Below, piece after piece: positions 1-5,116 of a DNA stretch of 8,665 nt (within the stretch, counting starts at the first letter, position 1; the number at the start of each line of letters is the position of its first letter). The notes beneath the pieces are model-generated. The model saw only the letters and a program-made list of their open reading frames with translations, had not been told where the DNA came from and searched no databases. Position numbers and translations under genes: made by a program. Origin of the DNA: Alphaproteobacteria bacterium (GTDB lineage: Bacteria > Pseudomonadota > Alphaproteobacteria > UBA8366); NCBI GenBank assembly GCA_030743445.1, contig JASLSL010000276.1, positions 1 to 8,665 of the forward strand. The letters are read 5' to 3'.

Positions 1-1
1 T

Positions 2-391
2 TCGCCGATGGCGGAGGCGATCCTAAAGCATCTGCACGGCCATCAGATCTACGTGGACTCGGTCGGGGTCCGGACCGGCGAACTCGACGGTTTCGCCGTC
101 GCCGCGCTCGACGAGATCGGCATCGACCTTTCGAACCACCAGCCGAAGTCCTTCGACGACCTGGAAGACCAGTCCTACGATCTGATCATCACGCTTTCGC
201 CCGAGGCCCAGCACCGCGCGGTCGAGATGACCCGAACGATGGCCTGCGAGGTCGAGTTCTGGAACACCTTCGACCCCAGCATCGTCACGGGCAGTCGGGA
301 GGTGCGGCTGGAATCGTACCGCCAAGTGCGCGATCAGCTGATGCAGCGCATCCTCGATCGCTTCCCGCTTTCCCGGCCGCTCGACACCTGA
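2..391 (+). CDS. Low-molecular-weight protein tyrosine phosphatase family protein (5' end outside window)
   Basis: The reading frame is already open at the window edge and begins Ser-Pro-Met-Ala-Glu-Ala. This matches the end of the LMW-PTP/arsenate-reductase P-loop (C-x5-R-S-P-M-A-E), so the catalytic Cys and Arg should lie just upstream; the ATG at position 8 is internal, not the start. The rest fits the fold: GIDLSNHQPK (the region after strand 2), DLIITLSPEA (strand plus following helix) and WNTFDPSIV near the C-terminus, whose Asp-Pro is the expected general-acid loop. The family hydrolyses phosphotyrosine in cytosolic proteins, or reduces arsenate in the ArsC branch. The C-terminus is complete, with TGA at 389-391. 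A 65-base gap follows before maf. In alphaproteobacteria this gene often sits close to maf. The actual substrate is not predictable. Confidence 0.85.
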   Translation, partial: SPMAEAILKHLHGHQIYVDSVGVRTGELDGFAVAALDEIGIDLSNHQPKSFDDLEDQSYDLIITLSPEAQHRAVEMTRTMACEVEFWNTFDPSIVTGSREVRLESYRQVRDQLMQRILDRFPLSRPLDT

Positions 392-456
392 CGCCTGCAA
401 ACGCCGGTCGGTTCGGCTAAGATCGGCGCGCTCTGGACGAGAGGAGCTCGGAATTC

Positions 457-1041
457 ATGACCACGGGCGCGACATCGACATTGGTGTTGGCTTCGGCCTC
501 GCCGCGGCGGCTCGATCTGCTGGTGCGGGTCGGCATCGTGCCGGATGCGGTCGATCCGGCGGAGTTGGACGAGTCGCCGCTGCCACGGGAGCTGCCCGAG
601 CAACACGCAAGCCGCCTTGCCGCCGCCAAGGCCGAGGCCGTCGCCGCCCGGCACGGCGACGCCTTCGTGCTTGGCGCCGACACGGTGGTCGCCTGCGGCC
701 GGCGCATCCTGCCCAAACCCGAGGACGAGGCGACGGCGCGGCGCTGCCTCGAGATGCTGTCGGGGCGCCGGCACCGGGTCTATGGCGGCGTCACGGTGAT
801 CGCGCCCGGTGGCGAGGCACGCCATCGGATCGTGCGCACCCATGTCACCTTCAAGCGGCTCGAAGCGTCCGAGATCGCGGCCTATATCGCGTGCGGTGAA
901 TGGCAGGGCAAGGCCGGGGGCTATGCGATCCAGGGCCTTGCCGCCGCGTTCGTCCCCTCGATCAACGGTTCCTACAGCAATATCGTCGGACTGCCGATCT
1001 TCGAGACGGCGCAGTTGCTGCGCGGGCTGGGATACCGGTGA
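457..1041 (+). CDS. maf: Maf-family nucleoside triphosphate pyrophosphatase
   Basis: This 194-residue protein has the full Maf signature set: LASASPRR at 11-18 (phosphate-binding loop), GADTVV at 73-78 (catalytic Asp), LPKP at 85-88, GKAGGYAIQG at 151-160 and GSYSNIVGLP at 171-180. Length is typical of the family. Maf proteins hydrolyse non-canonical or pyrimidine NTPs to NMP plus PPi in the cytosol. The KAGGYAIQG-type loop resembles the YhdE (dTTP/UTP) group rather than the YceF (m7GTP) group, but that subtype call is inference. The start ATG is preceded by GAGGAG at 441-446, a 10-base spacing. The stop overlaps the GTG start of the RNase gene, implying translational coupling. In E. coli yhdE also lies directly upstream of rng, so the pairing is old. 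A TAAGAT at 418-423 could be a -10 element, without a convincing -35. Confidence 0.95.
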   Translation: MTTGATSTLVLASASPRRLDLLVRVGIVPDAVDPAELDESPLPRELPEQHASRLAAAKAEAVAARHGDAFVLGADTVVACGRRILPKPEDEATARRCLEMLSGRRHRVYGGVTVIAPGGEARHRIVRTHVTFKRLEASEIAAYIACGEWQGKAGGYAIQGLAAAFVPSINGSYSNIVGLPIFETAQLLRGLGYR

Positions 1042-2420
1042 GCGGGCCCGCGATGGATCTTCTGATCGAGGTCTCGCCGGGCGAGACCCGAGCGGCGCTG
1101 GTCGACGGCGACGGCCGGCTGGCCGAGTTCATGGTCGAGCGCATGGGCCGCGAAAGCTTGGTTGGCGCGGTCGTTCTCGGCCGCGTCTTGCGTGTCGAAA
1201 AGGGGCTCGACGCGGCCTTCGTCGAGATTGGCGCGGCGCGCCCGGGCTTCCTTCGCCGCGCCCCCGACGTGCACGAGGGGGCGGCGGTCCTCGTCCAGGT
1301 CACGCGCGATGCCGCCGGCGACAAGGGCGCCGCACTCGCCTGGCGGCCGACGATGATCGGGCGCTACCTCGCGATCACGCCCGGCCGCGACGGGGTCAAC
1401 TGGTCGCGTGGCGTTCGCGGCCGCCGCGAACGGGCGCGGCTGGAGGAGACGATCGATGCGCTCGCGCGCGAAGACGAAGGCTTCGCCGTGCGGGCCCACG
1501 CACTCGCGACCGATGGCGATATGCTGGCCGCCGAGGCGGATCGCCTGCGCGCCCGCTGGCGGAAAATCGAGGCCGCCGCGTCCGCCGCCGAGCCGCCGGC
1601 GACGTTGTTGCCCGCGCCTGGCCTGATCGAGACCCTGCTGCGCGACCGGGCGGGCGGCGCCGTTGTACTCGACGATCGCGCCGCCCTGGCGAAAACCGAG
1701 ACTTTGGTGGGCGAGGCAATGCCCGACCTCGCCGGATGCCTTGATTTTCATGCCGGGCCGGAGCCGTTATTCGCTGCCGCCGGGATCGAGGAGCAGCTCG
1801 ACGCGGCGCTCGCCCGCACCGTCGACCTTCCGGCCGGAGGTCGCCTCACCTTCGATCGCACGGAAGCGCTGACCGCGGTCGACGTCGACGCGGGAAGTGC
1901 AGGCGGGCGCAAATCGGCGGAGGCGGCGGCGCTCGCAGTGAACCTGGAAGCCACGGCGGAGGCTGCGCGGCAAATCACGTTGCGCAATATAGGCGGATTG
2001 ATCGTCGTCGATTTCATCTCGATGCGCGACAAGGGCAACCGGCGCAAGGTGGTCGAGGCAGTGCGACGCGCCTTCCGCGGGGCAGCGGTGGCGACCGACG
2101 TGCTCGGCATGACCGCGGCGGGCCTGGTCGAGATCACCCGCCGACGCGCGGGGCCGTCGCTCGGCGAGACGATGTTGCGGTCGGACGATCGGGCGCCGAA
2201 CCTCGATCCGGAGGCCGCGGCCTGTGCCGCTCTCAGGGCGGCGTTGCGCCAGACCGGCGCCGGGCGACCTGTGCTGGAAGCCTCGCCGTGGGTGATCGGC
2301 GCTCTCGAAGGTGTACTCGCCCCGGCGCTCGCGGAGACCAATCGGCGGCTCGGCCAGGCCCTTGAGTTGCGGACCGATCCAGGGCACGACTGTTTCGACG
2401 TCAAGCTGGAGCGCGATTAG
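1038..2420 (+). CDS. Short RNase E/G family ribonuclease lacking the zinc link
   Basis: This 460-residue protein is related to the catalytic half of E. coli RNase E/G. An S1-like segment spans about 48-105 (VLGRVLRVEKGLDAAFVEIG). The DNase I-like catalytic region contains TEALTAVDVDAGS (about 275-287) and GGLIVVDFISM (319-329); Asp282 and Asp325 correspond to the Mg-binding D303 and D346 of RNase E, while N305 is replaced by Asp284. After GPSLGE (372-377), where RNase E has its CPRC zinc link, no Cys pair is present, and there is no long scaffold tail. The family makes endonucleolytic cuts in single-stranded 5'-monophosphorylated RNA for mRNA decay and rRNA/tRNA maturation. Start: GTG at 1038 overlaps the maf stop by 4 bases; ATG at 1053 (MDLLIEVSPGETR) is an almost equally good alternative, and neither has a strong Shine-Dalgarno sequence. 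yacG follows after 2 bases. Confidence 0.9.
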   Translation: MSGPAMDLLIEVSPGETRAALVDGDGRLAEFMVERMGRESLVGAVVLGRVLRVEKGLDAAFVEIGAARPGFLRRAPDVHEGAAVLVQVTRDAAGDKGAALAWRPTMIGRYLAITPGRDGVNWSRGVRGRRERARLEETIDALAREDEGFAVRAHALATDGDMLAAEADRLRARWRKIEAAASAAEPPATLLPAPGLIETLLRDRAGGAVVLDDRAALAKTETLVGEAMPDLAGCLDFHAGPEPLFAAAGIEEQLDAALARTVDLPAGGRLTFDRTEALTAVDVDAGSAGGRKSAEAAALAVNLEATAEAARQITLRNIGGLIVVDFISMRDKGNRRKVVEAVRRAFRGAAVATDVLGMTAAGLVEITRRRAGPSLGETMLRSDDRAPNLDPEAAACAALRAALRQTGAGRPVLEASPWVIGALEGVLAPALAETNRRLGQALELRTDPGHDCFDVKLERD

Positions 2421-2422
2421 AG

Positions 2423-2596
2423 ATGGCCGGACAGTCCTGCCCGATCTGCGGCAAGCCCACCGATCGCGGGACCAAGCCGTTCTGTTCCAAGCGGTGTGCC
2501 GATATCGATCTCGGGCGTTGGCTCGATGGCAGGTATCGCGTTCCGACCGACGAGGCGCCGGGTCCGGGCGAGGCGCCGGATGATAACGACGACTAG
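2423..2596 (+). CDS. yacG: DNA gyrase inhibitor YacG (zinc-binding)
   Basis: This is a 57-residue protein, MAGQSCPICGK... It has a four-cysteine zinc site C6-x2-C9-x11-C21-x3-C25, then the family hallmark CADIDLGRWLDGRYRVP (25-41) and an acidic disordered tail ending GEAPDDNDD. In E. coli YacG binds GyrB and inhibits gyrase; the GRWLDGRY part belongs to the conserved interface and is intact. The Cys9-Cys21 spacing of 11 is shorter than in E. coli YacG (15 as I recall), so the zinc loop is compact. The start ATG is 2 bases after the RNase stop, so translation is probably coupled. The stop at 2594-2596 faces the end of the PAS gene 26 bases away. Confidence 0.93.
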   Translation: MAGQSCPICGKPTDRGTKPFCSKRCADIDLGRWLDGRYRVPTDEAPGPGEAPDDNDD

Positions 2597-2616
2597 CCGG
2601 AATGCCCTCGTCCGGG

Positions 2617-2633
2617 CCGACGCTATTCGTCGG
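2617..2633. other. Small hairpin between convergent yacG and PAS gene ends
   Basis: CCGACG (2617-2622) and CGTCGG (2628-2633) form a perfect 6-base inverted repeat with a 5-base loop. It overlaps the last codons and stop of the minus-strand PAS gene. No T-tract follows on either strand, so it is not a convincing intrinsic terminator; it may only slow polymerase or protect 3' ends. Confidence 0.3.
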
Positions 2634-3177
2634 AGGCGATGTCCTGTGGCGGCATGAGAGGCCGGCCGGCGACCACCAGGGTAGACACGTAATCCTTTTC
2701 GTTCGTCAACGGCAGAATCAGTCGAGCGTAGTGCTGCGCATGGCCGAACAGGACTTCTTCGATCTCGTGATAGAGCGGTTGGCGCAACTCGCGGACCCTG
2801 AAATAGTCCGCCATCAACGCCCGCGCGCTCATATTGCAGGGGAAATCGTTGACCAGCGTGTTTTCGAAATTCGTGCCGAGCCCGACGATCTTGCTGGAAG
2901 CGGTGCTTCGAATCGTGAAATTCATCGGATTCGGATCGCTCACGTCGATGACCGTCACATTCCCCTGAATCAGGATCGGCGTGACCTTGCCGGAAAGGAA
3001 ATCGTCGCTAAGCGGAGTCGTGCCGTCGGCCGCCAGGGTATTCCAATAGCTGAGGACGGTGCGCAATACGCTCTCCGGCGGCTCGCGCTCCTCGAATACG
3101 TCCAGCCCGTAGAGGTCGCGCCGGTATACGTTTTCCCCCGAGCTATCGAAGGTACTTTCAAGCGGGCAATACGTCAT
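2623..3177 (-). CDS. PAS domain-containing protein (PAS_5-like)
   Basis: This is a 184-residue protein without signal peptide or membrane segment. The layout matches the single-domain PAS_5 family common in Rhodospirillales: an N-terminal helix with SVLRTVLSYWNTLAADG (36-52), a PAS core with VTVIDVSDPNPMNFTIRST (74-92), SKIVGLGTNFENTLVND (95-111), then the closing strands HAQHYARLILPLTNEKDYVSTLVVA (146-170). Such proteins are presumed small-molecule or protein-interaction sensors; ligand and partner are unknown, and no kinase, cyclase or HTH output domain is present. The ATG is preceded on its strand by AGGGAGGG about 9 bases upstream, a strong ribosome binding site. It is divergent from the XRE regulator, which could be its regulator or partner (inference). 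Codons look less GC-biased than in the maf-yacG block. Confidence 0.8.
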   Translation of the reverse strand: MTYCPLESTFDSSGENVYRRDLYGLDVFEEREPPESVLRTVLSYWNTLAADGTTPLSDDFLSGKVTPILIQGNVTVIDVSDPNPMNFTIRSTASSKIVGLGTNFENTLVNDFPCNMSARALMADYFRVRELRQPLYHEIEEVLFGHAQHYARLILPLTNEKDYVSTLVVAGRPLMPPQDIASDE

Positions 3178-3199
3178 TTTCTTAACCCTCCCTGTGCAC

Positions 3200-3236
3200 G
3201 GTTTGCTTCCCTATTGCCCGACTCTGGGAGCAAACC
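3200..3236 (-). promoter_or_regulatory. Inverted repeat in the leader of the PAS gene
   Basis: GGTTTGC (3200-3206) pairs with GCAAACC (3230-3236), and after a one-base bulge TCCC (3208-3211) pairs with GGGA (3226-3229), leaving a 14-base loop. On the minus strand the element lies just upstream of the ribosome binding site of the PAS gene, and a TATAAA (-10-like) abuts its far edge. It could be a leader hairpin affecting translation or, if transcription starts inside it, a DNA operator. On the plus strand only three T's follow, so a terminator role is unlikely. Confidence 0.4.
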
Positions 3237-3395
3237 TTTATACGCCCTGACATTTGAACCGATTATGAAATCCAGCGCTAGTTAAAATTCTGTGATCCAT
3301 GTGGCGTACAATTATTCCGATATTACGTTAAGGCTCGCAAATTGTGCTGCGCACGCTCTAGGCGTAGTTGTAATCGCGAACGACGACTTCGGATT

Positions 3396-3411
3396 CCGTT
3401 GCTGACAACGG
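3396..3411. promoter_or_regulatory. Palindrome overlapping the XRE promoter, candidate operator
   Basis: CCGTTG-CTGA-CAACGG is a perfect 6-base inverted repeat with a 4-base spacer. It overlaps the putative -35 hexamer (3399-3404) of the XRE gene. XRE-type repressors commonly bind such sites as dimers and repress their own genes, so this is the best autoregulatory operator candidate here (inference). Confidence 0.45.
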
Positions 3412-3426
3412 TGTCTCGACTATATA
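3399..3426 (+). promoter_or_regulatory. Putative sigma-70-type promoter of the XRE gene
   Basis: TTGCTG (3399-3404) and TATATA (3421-3426) are separated by 16 bases inside an AT-rich stretch. The leader to the ATG would be about 50 bases. The -35 match is poor; the -10 is good. Confidence 0.4.
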
Positions 3427-3480
3427 TATCAGAGCTAACGAATTTGACTGGAAACCAAACACAAAGGCGGATTGAGCCAA

Positions 3481-3918
3481 ATGCCTGCACCCAAACGCAA
3501 ACGAATGACTGTTCTCGAGCATGGCCCGCGTCCGATCGACGTTCACGTCGGCCAGCGCGTGCGCCAGCGCCGTGTCCTATGTGGTTTGAGCCAGACCGAG
3601 CTCGCCAACCGTATCGATCTGACCTTTCAGCAGTTGCAAAAGTACGAGCGCGGGATGAACCGTATCTCGGCCAGCAAGCTCTGGCAGATCTCCCAGGTCC
3701 TGGGTGTGCCCGTGCAATGGTTCTTCATGGAATACACGGAAGGCAAGAAGCAGGCCGAGTCCTACCACATGAAACGCGAAACGCTGGAACTGGTTCGGAA
3801 TTTCTCGTCGGCGCCACCGGAAATCCAGCGCCGATTCCTGAGCCTGGTGAAAAGCGTCGCCAGCATTTCCGATAAGTCGGGCGCCGCCAAGCCCAAGAGG
3901 GCCCGCAAGCGCGCCTGA
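3481..3918 (+). CDS. XRE-family transcriptional regulator (PraR/PhrR-like)
   Basis: This is a 145-residue protein. A Cro/C1-type helix-turn-helix spans about 24-83: VGQRVRQRR, then GLSQTELANRIDLTFQQLQKYERG (35-58, scanning and recognition helices), then SASKLWQISQVLGVPVQWFF (63-82). The TFQQLQKYERGMNRI and VPVQWFF motifs are typical of the alphaproteobacterial PraR/PhrR group, known from rhizobial acid response and symbiosis/biofilm control. A C-terminal helix-rich region (97-128) is probably for dimerisation, followed by a very basic tail KPKRARKRA. It should act as a cytosolic DNA-binding repressor. Start: ATG at 3481 follows AAAGGCGG (3463-3470) at a 10-base spacing. The in-frame TTG at 3472 sits too close to that site. 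It is divergent from the PAS gene. The regulon cannot be read from this window. Confidence 0.88.
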   Translation: MPAPKRKRMTVLEHGPRPIDVHVGQRVRQRRVLCGLSQTELANRIDLTFQQLQKYERGMNRISASKLWQISQVLGVPVQWFFMEYTEGKKQAESYHMKRETLELVRNFSSAPPEIQRRFLSLVKSVASISDKSGAAKPKRARKRA

Positions 3919-3981
3919 CGTTGCGGTCTCGGCCTTCACCCGACAGCATGACATTGCCGGCCCGGGCATGTGCTCGGGGTG

Positions 3982-4010
3982 TGGACACCGGCCTTGAATT
4001 CTCTTATGTA
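3982..4010 (+). promoter_or_regulatory. Promoter of tRNA-Phe
   Basis: TGGACA (3982-3987, five of six to the -35 consensus) and TATGTA (4005-4010, weak -10) are separated by 17 bases. A transcription start near 4017 would leave about 20 bases of GC-rich 5' leader before the tRNA. GC-rich DNA directly after the -10, as here, is typical of stringently controlled stable-RNA promoters. Confidence 0.55.
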
Positions 4011-4036
4011 ACCCGCTGCCGCAGCCGCGGCGCCGT

Positions 4037-4112
<76 letters not shown>

Positions 4113-4191
4113 TTTTTTTGTTCGCCCACCCGATCGGGCCTACTCGAAAAACCGGATTTCTTTGTGGCCTCTAGCCGGATTCCGTGCGCGG

Positions 4192-4205
4192 TTGATTTAG
4201 ATCAA
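4192..4205. promoter_or_regulatory. FNR/FixK-type binding site
   Basis: TTGATTTAGATCAA is a perfect match to the FNR/Anr/FixK consensus TTGAT-N4-ATCAA, and the flanking G and C extend the palindrome to 16 bases. Its centre (4198.5) is about 81 bases upstream of the GNAT-like ATG. If it works as a class II activator site (centre at -41.5), transcription would start near 4240, and GATACG at 4228-4233 is in the -10 position. This implies induction by oxygen limitation through an FNR/CRP-family activator (inference). Confidence 0.7.
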
Positions 4206-4231
4206 CGACCTTTGCCGCGAATCGAGGGATA

Positions 4232-4270
4232 CGGTTCAGTGGGAGAGTTCGATGAATCGTCACTGAACCG
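4232..4270. promoter_or_regulatory. Perfect 10-base inverted repeat upstream of the GNAT-like gene
   Basis: CGGTTCAGTG (4232-4241) and CACTGAACCG (4261-4270) are exact reverse complements around a 19-base loop. The 3' arm ends where the purine-rich ribosome binding site GGAAGGGA (4271-4278) begins, just before the ATG at 4280. If transcribed whole it is a leader hairpin that could control translation. If transcription starts near 4240 it is more likely an operator. Confidence 0.55.
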
Positions 4271-4279
4271 GGAAGGGAA

Positions 4280-4783
4280 ATGCCCGACTCCATAATCAAG
4301 TCCAAACCGCTCTCTGCCGAGCAGGTTTCGCAAGCCTATCCTTTAATTCAGACATTCTATCCCGGTCTCAGTCTGGATGTTTGGGCAGAGTACGCCATGG
4401 CGTTGACGGACAATCCCGGCGCCGCCGAGGCCGGCGCCGGCGACGAGGCGGGCTCCGGGATCATGACGGCGCAGAACACACAGGGGCACATTCTGGGTCT
4501 CGCCGCCTATCGCCTGCTGCACGAGTTGCGCTGCATGCCGAATTTCGAGATCGAGAACCTTATCGCTCCCAACATGCCGGGCCAAAAACGGGTCGTGCGC
4601 AACCTGATCAAAACGCTTCAGGCCTTGGCGCAAGAGCACGGGTCGAGCTGCATGTCGGTCAGGGTTCCGGTCGCCTATACGAGGCCCCGGGCGCGCCCTC
4701 ATCCCCTGATCCAGGTGATGGAAGACGAAGGGTTCCAGACCGTCGCGGTCCATATGTGGAAGCCGCTCCTGGATGTGAAATAG
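4280..4783 (+). CDS. GNAT-like N-acetyltransferase-fold protein, function unknown
   Basis: This is a 167-residue soluble protein. N-terminal helices (11-44) include a YPLIQTFYPGLSLDVWAEYA segment. A low-complexity Ala/Gly/Glu/Asp linker (46-60) follows. Then comes a pattern resembling the GNAT core: GHILGLAAYRLL (69-80, strand 4), FEIENLIAPNMPG (89-101, strand 5), KRVVRNLIKTLQALAQEHG (103-121, the acetyl-CoA helix position), SCMSVRVPV (123-131), and a C-terminal LIQVMEDEGFQTVAVHMWKPL (143-163) that looks like the usual GNAT ending. The canonical R/Q-x-x-G-x-G/A pyrophosphate loop is degenerate, so cofactor binding is uncertain. I cannot name a substrate. The ATG has a purine-rich ribosome binding site 1-8 bases upstream, rather close. 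The FNR-type site and inverted repeat suggest it is regulated alone, perhaps by oxygen. Confidence 0.65.
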   Translation: MPDSIIKSKPLSAEQVSQAYPLIQTFYPGLSLDVWAEYAMALTDNPGAAEAGAGDEAGSGIMTAQNTQGHILGLAAYRLLHELRCMPNFEIENLIAPNMPGQKRVVRNLIKTLQALAQEHGSSCMSVRVPVAYTRPRARPHPLIQVMEDEGFQTVAVHMWKPLLDVK

Positions 4784-4988
4784 CGTCGAGGTCCGGTGCC
4801 CGGTTTTCGACTCGCGGGGTCCGCCGGCCGGCGAAACTCCTCCTCCACGTCGAACAATTCGTCCGATCGCGAAAAAAGAATTGAATTGTGGACCGATTGT
4901 GGAAAGTTTCCGACTTTATCCCCAGGAAATTTCTATTTGGGCCGAAATTCCGGTTGCGAGTGTATCGGGTTCGGGCGAAACTTACATC
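4784..4988. other. Gene-free region after the GNAT-like gene
   Basis: No plausible gene is seen. There is a weak CCGG-N3-CCGG hairpin followed by TTTT (4793-4807) that may be a poor terminator for the GNAT-like gene. An exact direct repeat ATTGTGGA occurs at 4885-4892 and 4896-4903, one helical turn apart. TTATCCCCA (4916-4924) differs from a DnaA box at one base. Open frames run on into the tandem repeats but lack ribosome binding sites and family-like composition. Confidence 0.5.
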
Positions 4989-5116
4989 GGATCAAGAAGT
5001 CTTCGGGCGGATTGGTCCACGGATCAAGAAGCCTTCGGGTGGATTGGTCCACGGACCAAGAAGCCTTCGGGTGGACTGGTCCACGGATTGAAAAGCCTTC
5101 GGGTGGATCGATCCAG
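4989..5116. repeat. Four tandem copies of a 32-base repeat with internal palindromes
   Basis: Units lie at 4989-5020, 5021-5052, 5053-5084 and 5085-5116 with no spacers. Each begins GGA(T/C)..., carries GAAGYCTTCGGG at positions 9-20 (AAAGCC in unit 4), and ends in a 14-base near-palindrome at positions 19-32. That palindrome reads GCGGATTGGTCCAC, GTGGATTGGTCCAC, GTGGACTGGTCCAC and GTGGATCGATCCAG in units 1-4. The innermost arm pair is T/G, T/G, C/G and T/A, so pairing is kept despite changes. Another near-palindrome crosses each junction; TTGGTCC-AC-GGACCAA at 5045-5060 is perfect. Unit length is not a multiple of three and all plus frames stay open through it, so it is not a coding repeat. 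A four-copy array without spacers is not a CRISPR. Function is unknown. Confidence 0.85.

Larger units (their letters stand above)
3178..3480. other. Divergent PAS/XRE promoter region, AT-richer than surroundings
   Basis: This 303-base gap separates the divergent PAS and XRE genes. It is distinctly AT-richer than the neighbouring genes; for example 24 of 60 bases at 3241-3300 are G or C. It contains the PAS leader hairpin, a TATAAA on the minus strand (3237-3242), a TATATATATC run (3421-3430), a palindrome at 3396-3411 and a minor GTGC-N3-GCAC repeat (3344-3354). I see no small ORF with a convincing ribosome binding site. Confidence 0.6.

Noticed and set aside
900..1037. N-terminal extension of the RNase E/G gene to ATG at 900
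   Set aside because: It lies wholly inside maf in another frame and translates to non-family residues; similarity begins at MDLLIEVSPGETR.
809..1744. Plus-strand frame of 311 codons overlapping maf and the RNase gene
   Set aside because: Arg/Pro/Gly-rich out-of-frame translation of two well-supported genes.
2602..3285. Plus-strand frame of 227 codons opposite the PAS gene
   Set aside because: The minus-strand product has a strong ribosome binding site and PAS_5-like pattern; the plus frame has neither.
3976..3990. Terminator of the XRE gene (GGTGT-GG-ACACC)
   Set aside because: The loop is too short and no T-tract follows; the sequence instead overlaps the -35 of the tRNA promoter.
4793..4807. 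Intrinsic terminator right after the GNAT-like gene
   Set aside because: The stem is only CCGG/CCGG with a 3-base loop before TTTT, too weak to call.
4989..5116. CRISPR array
   Set aside because: The 32-base units are directly adjacent with no unique spacers, and no cas gene is present.
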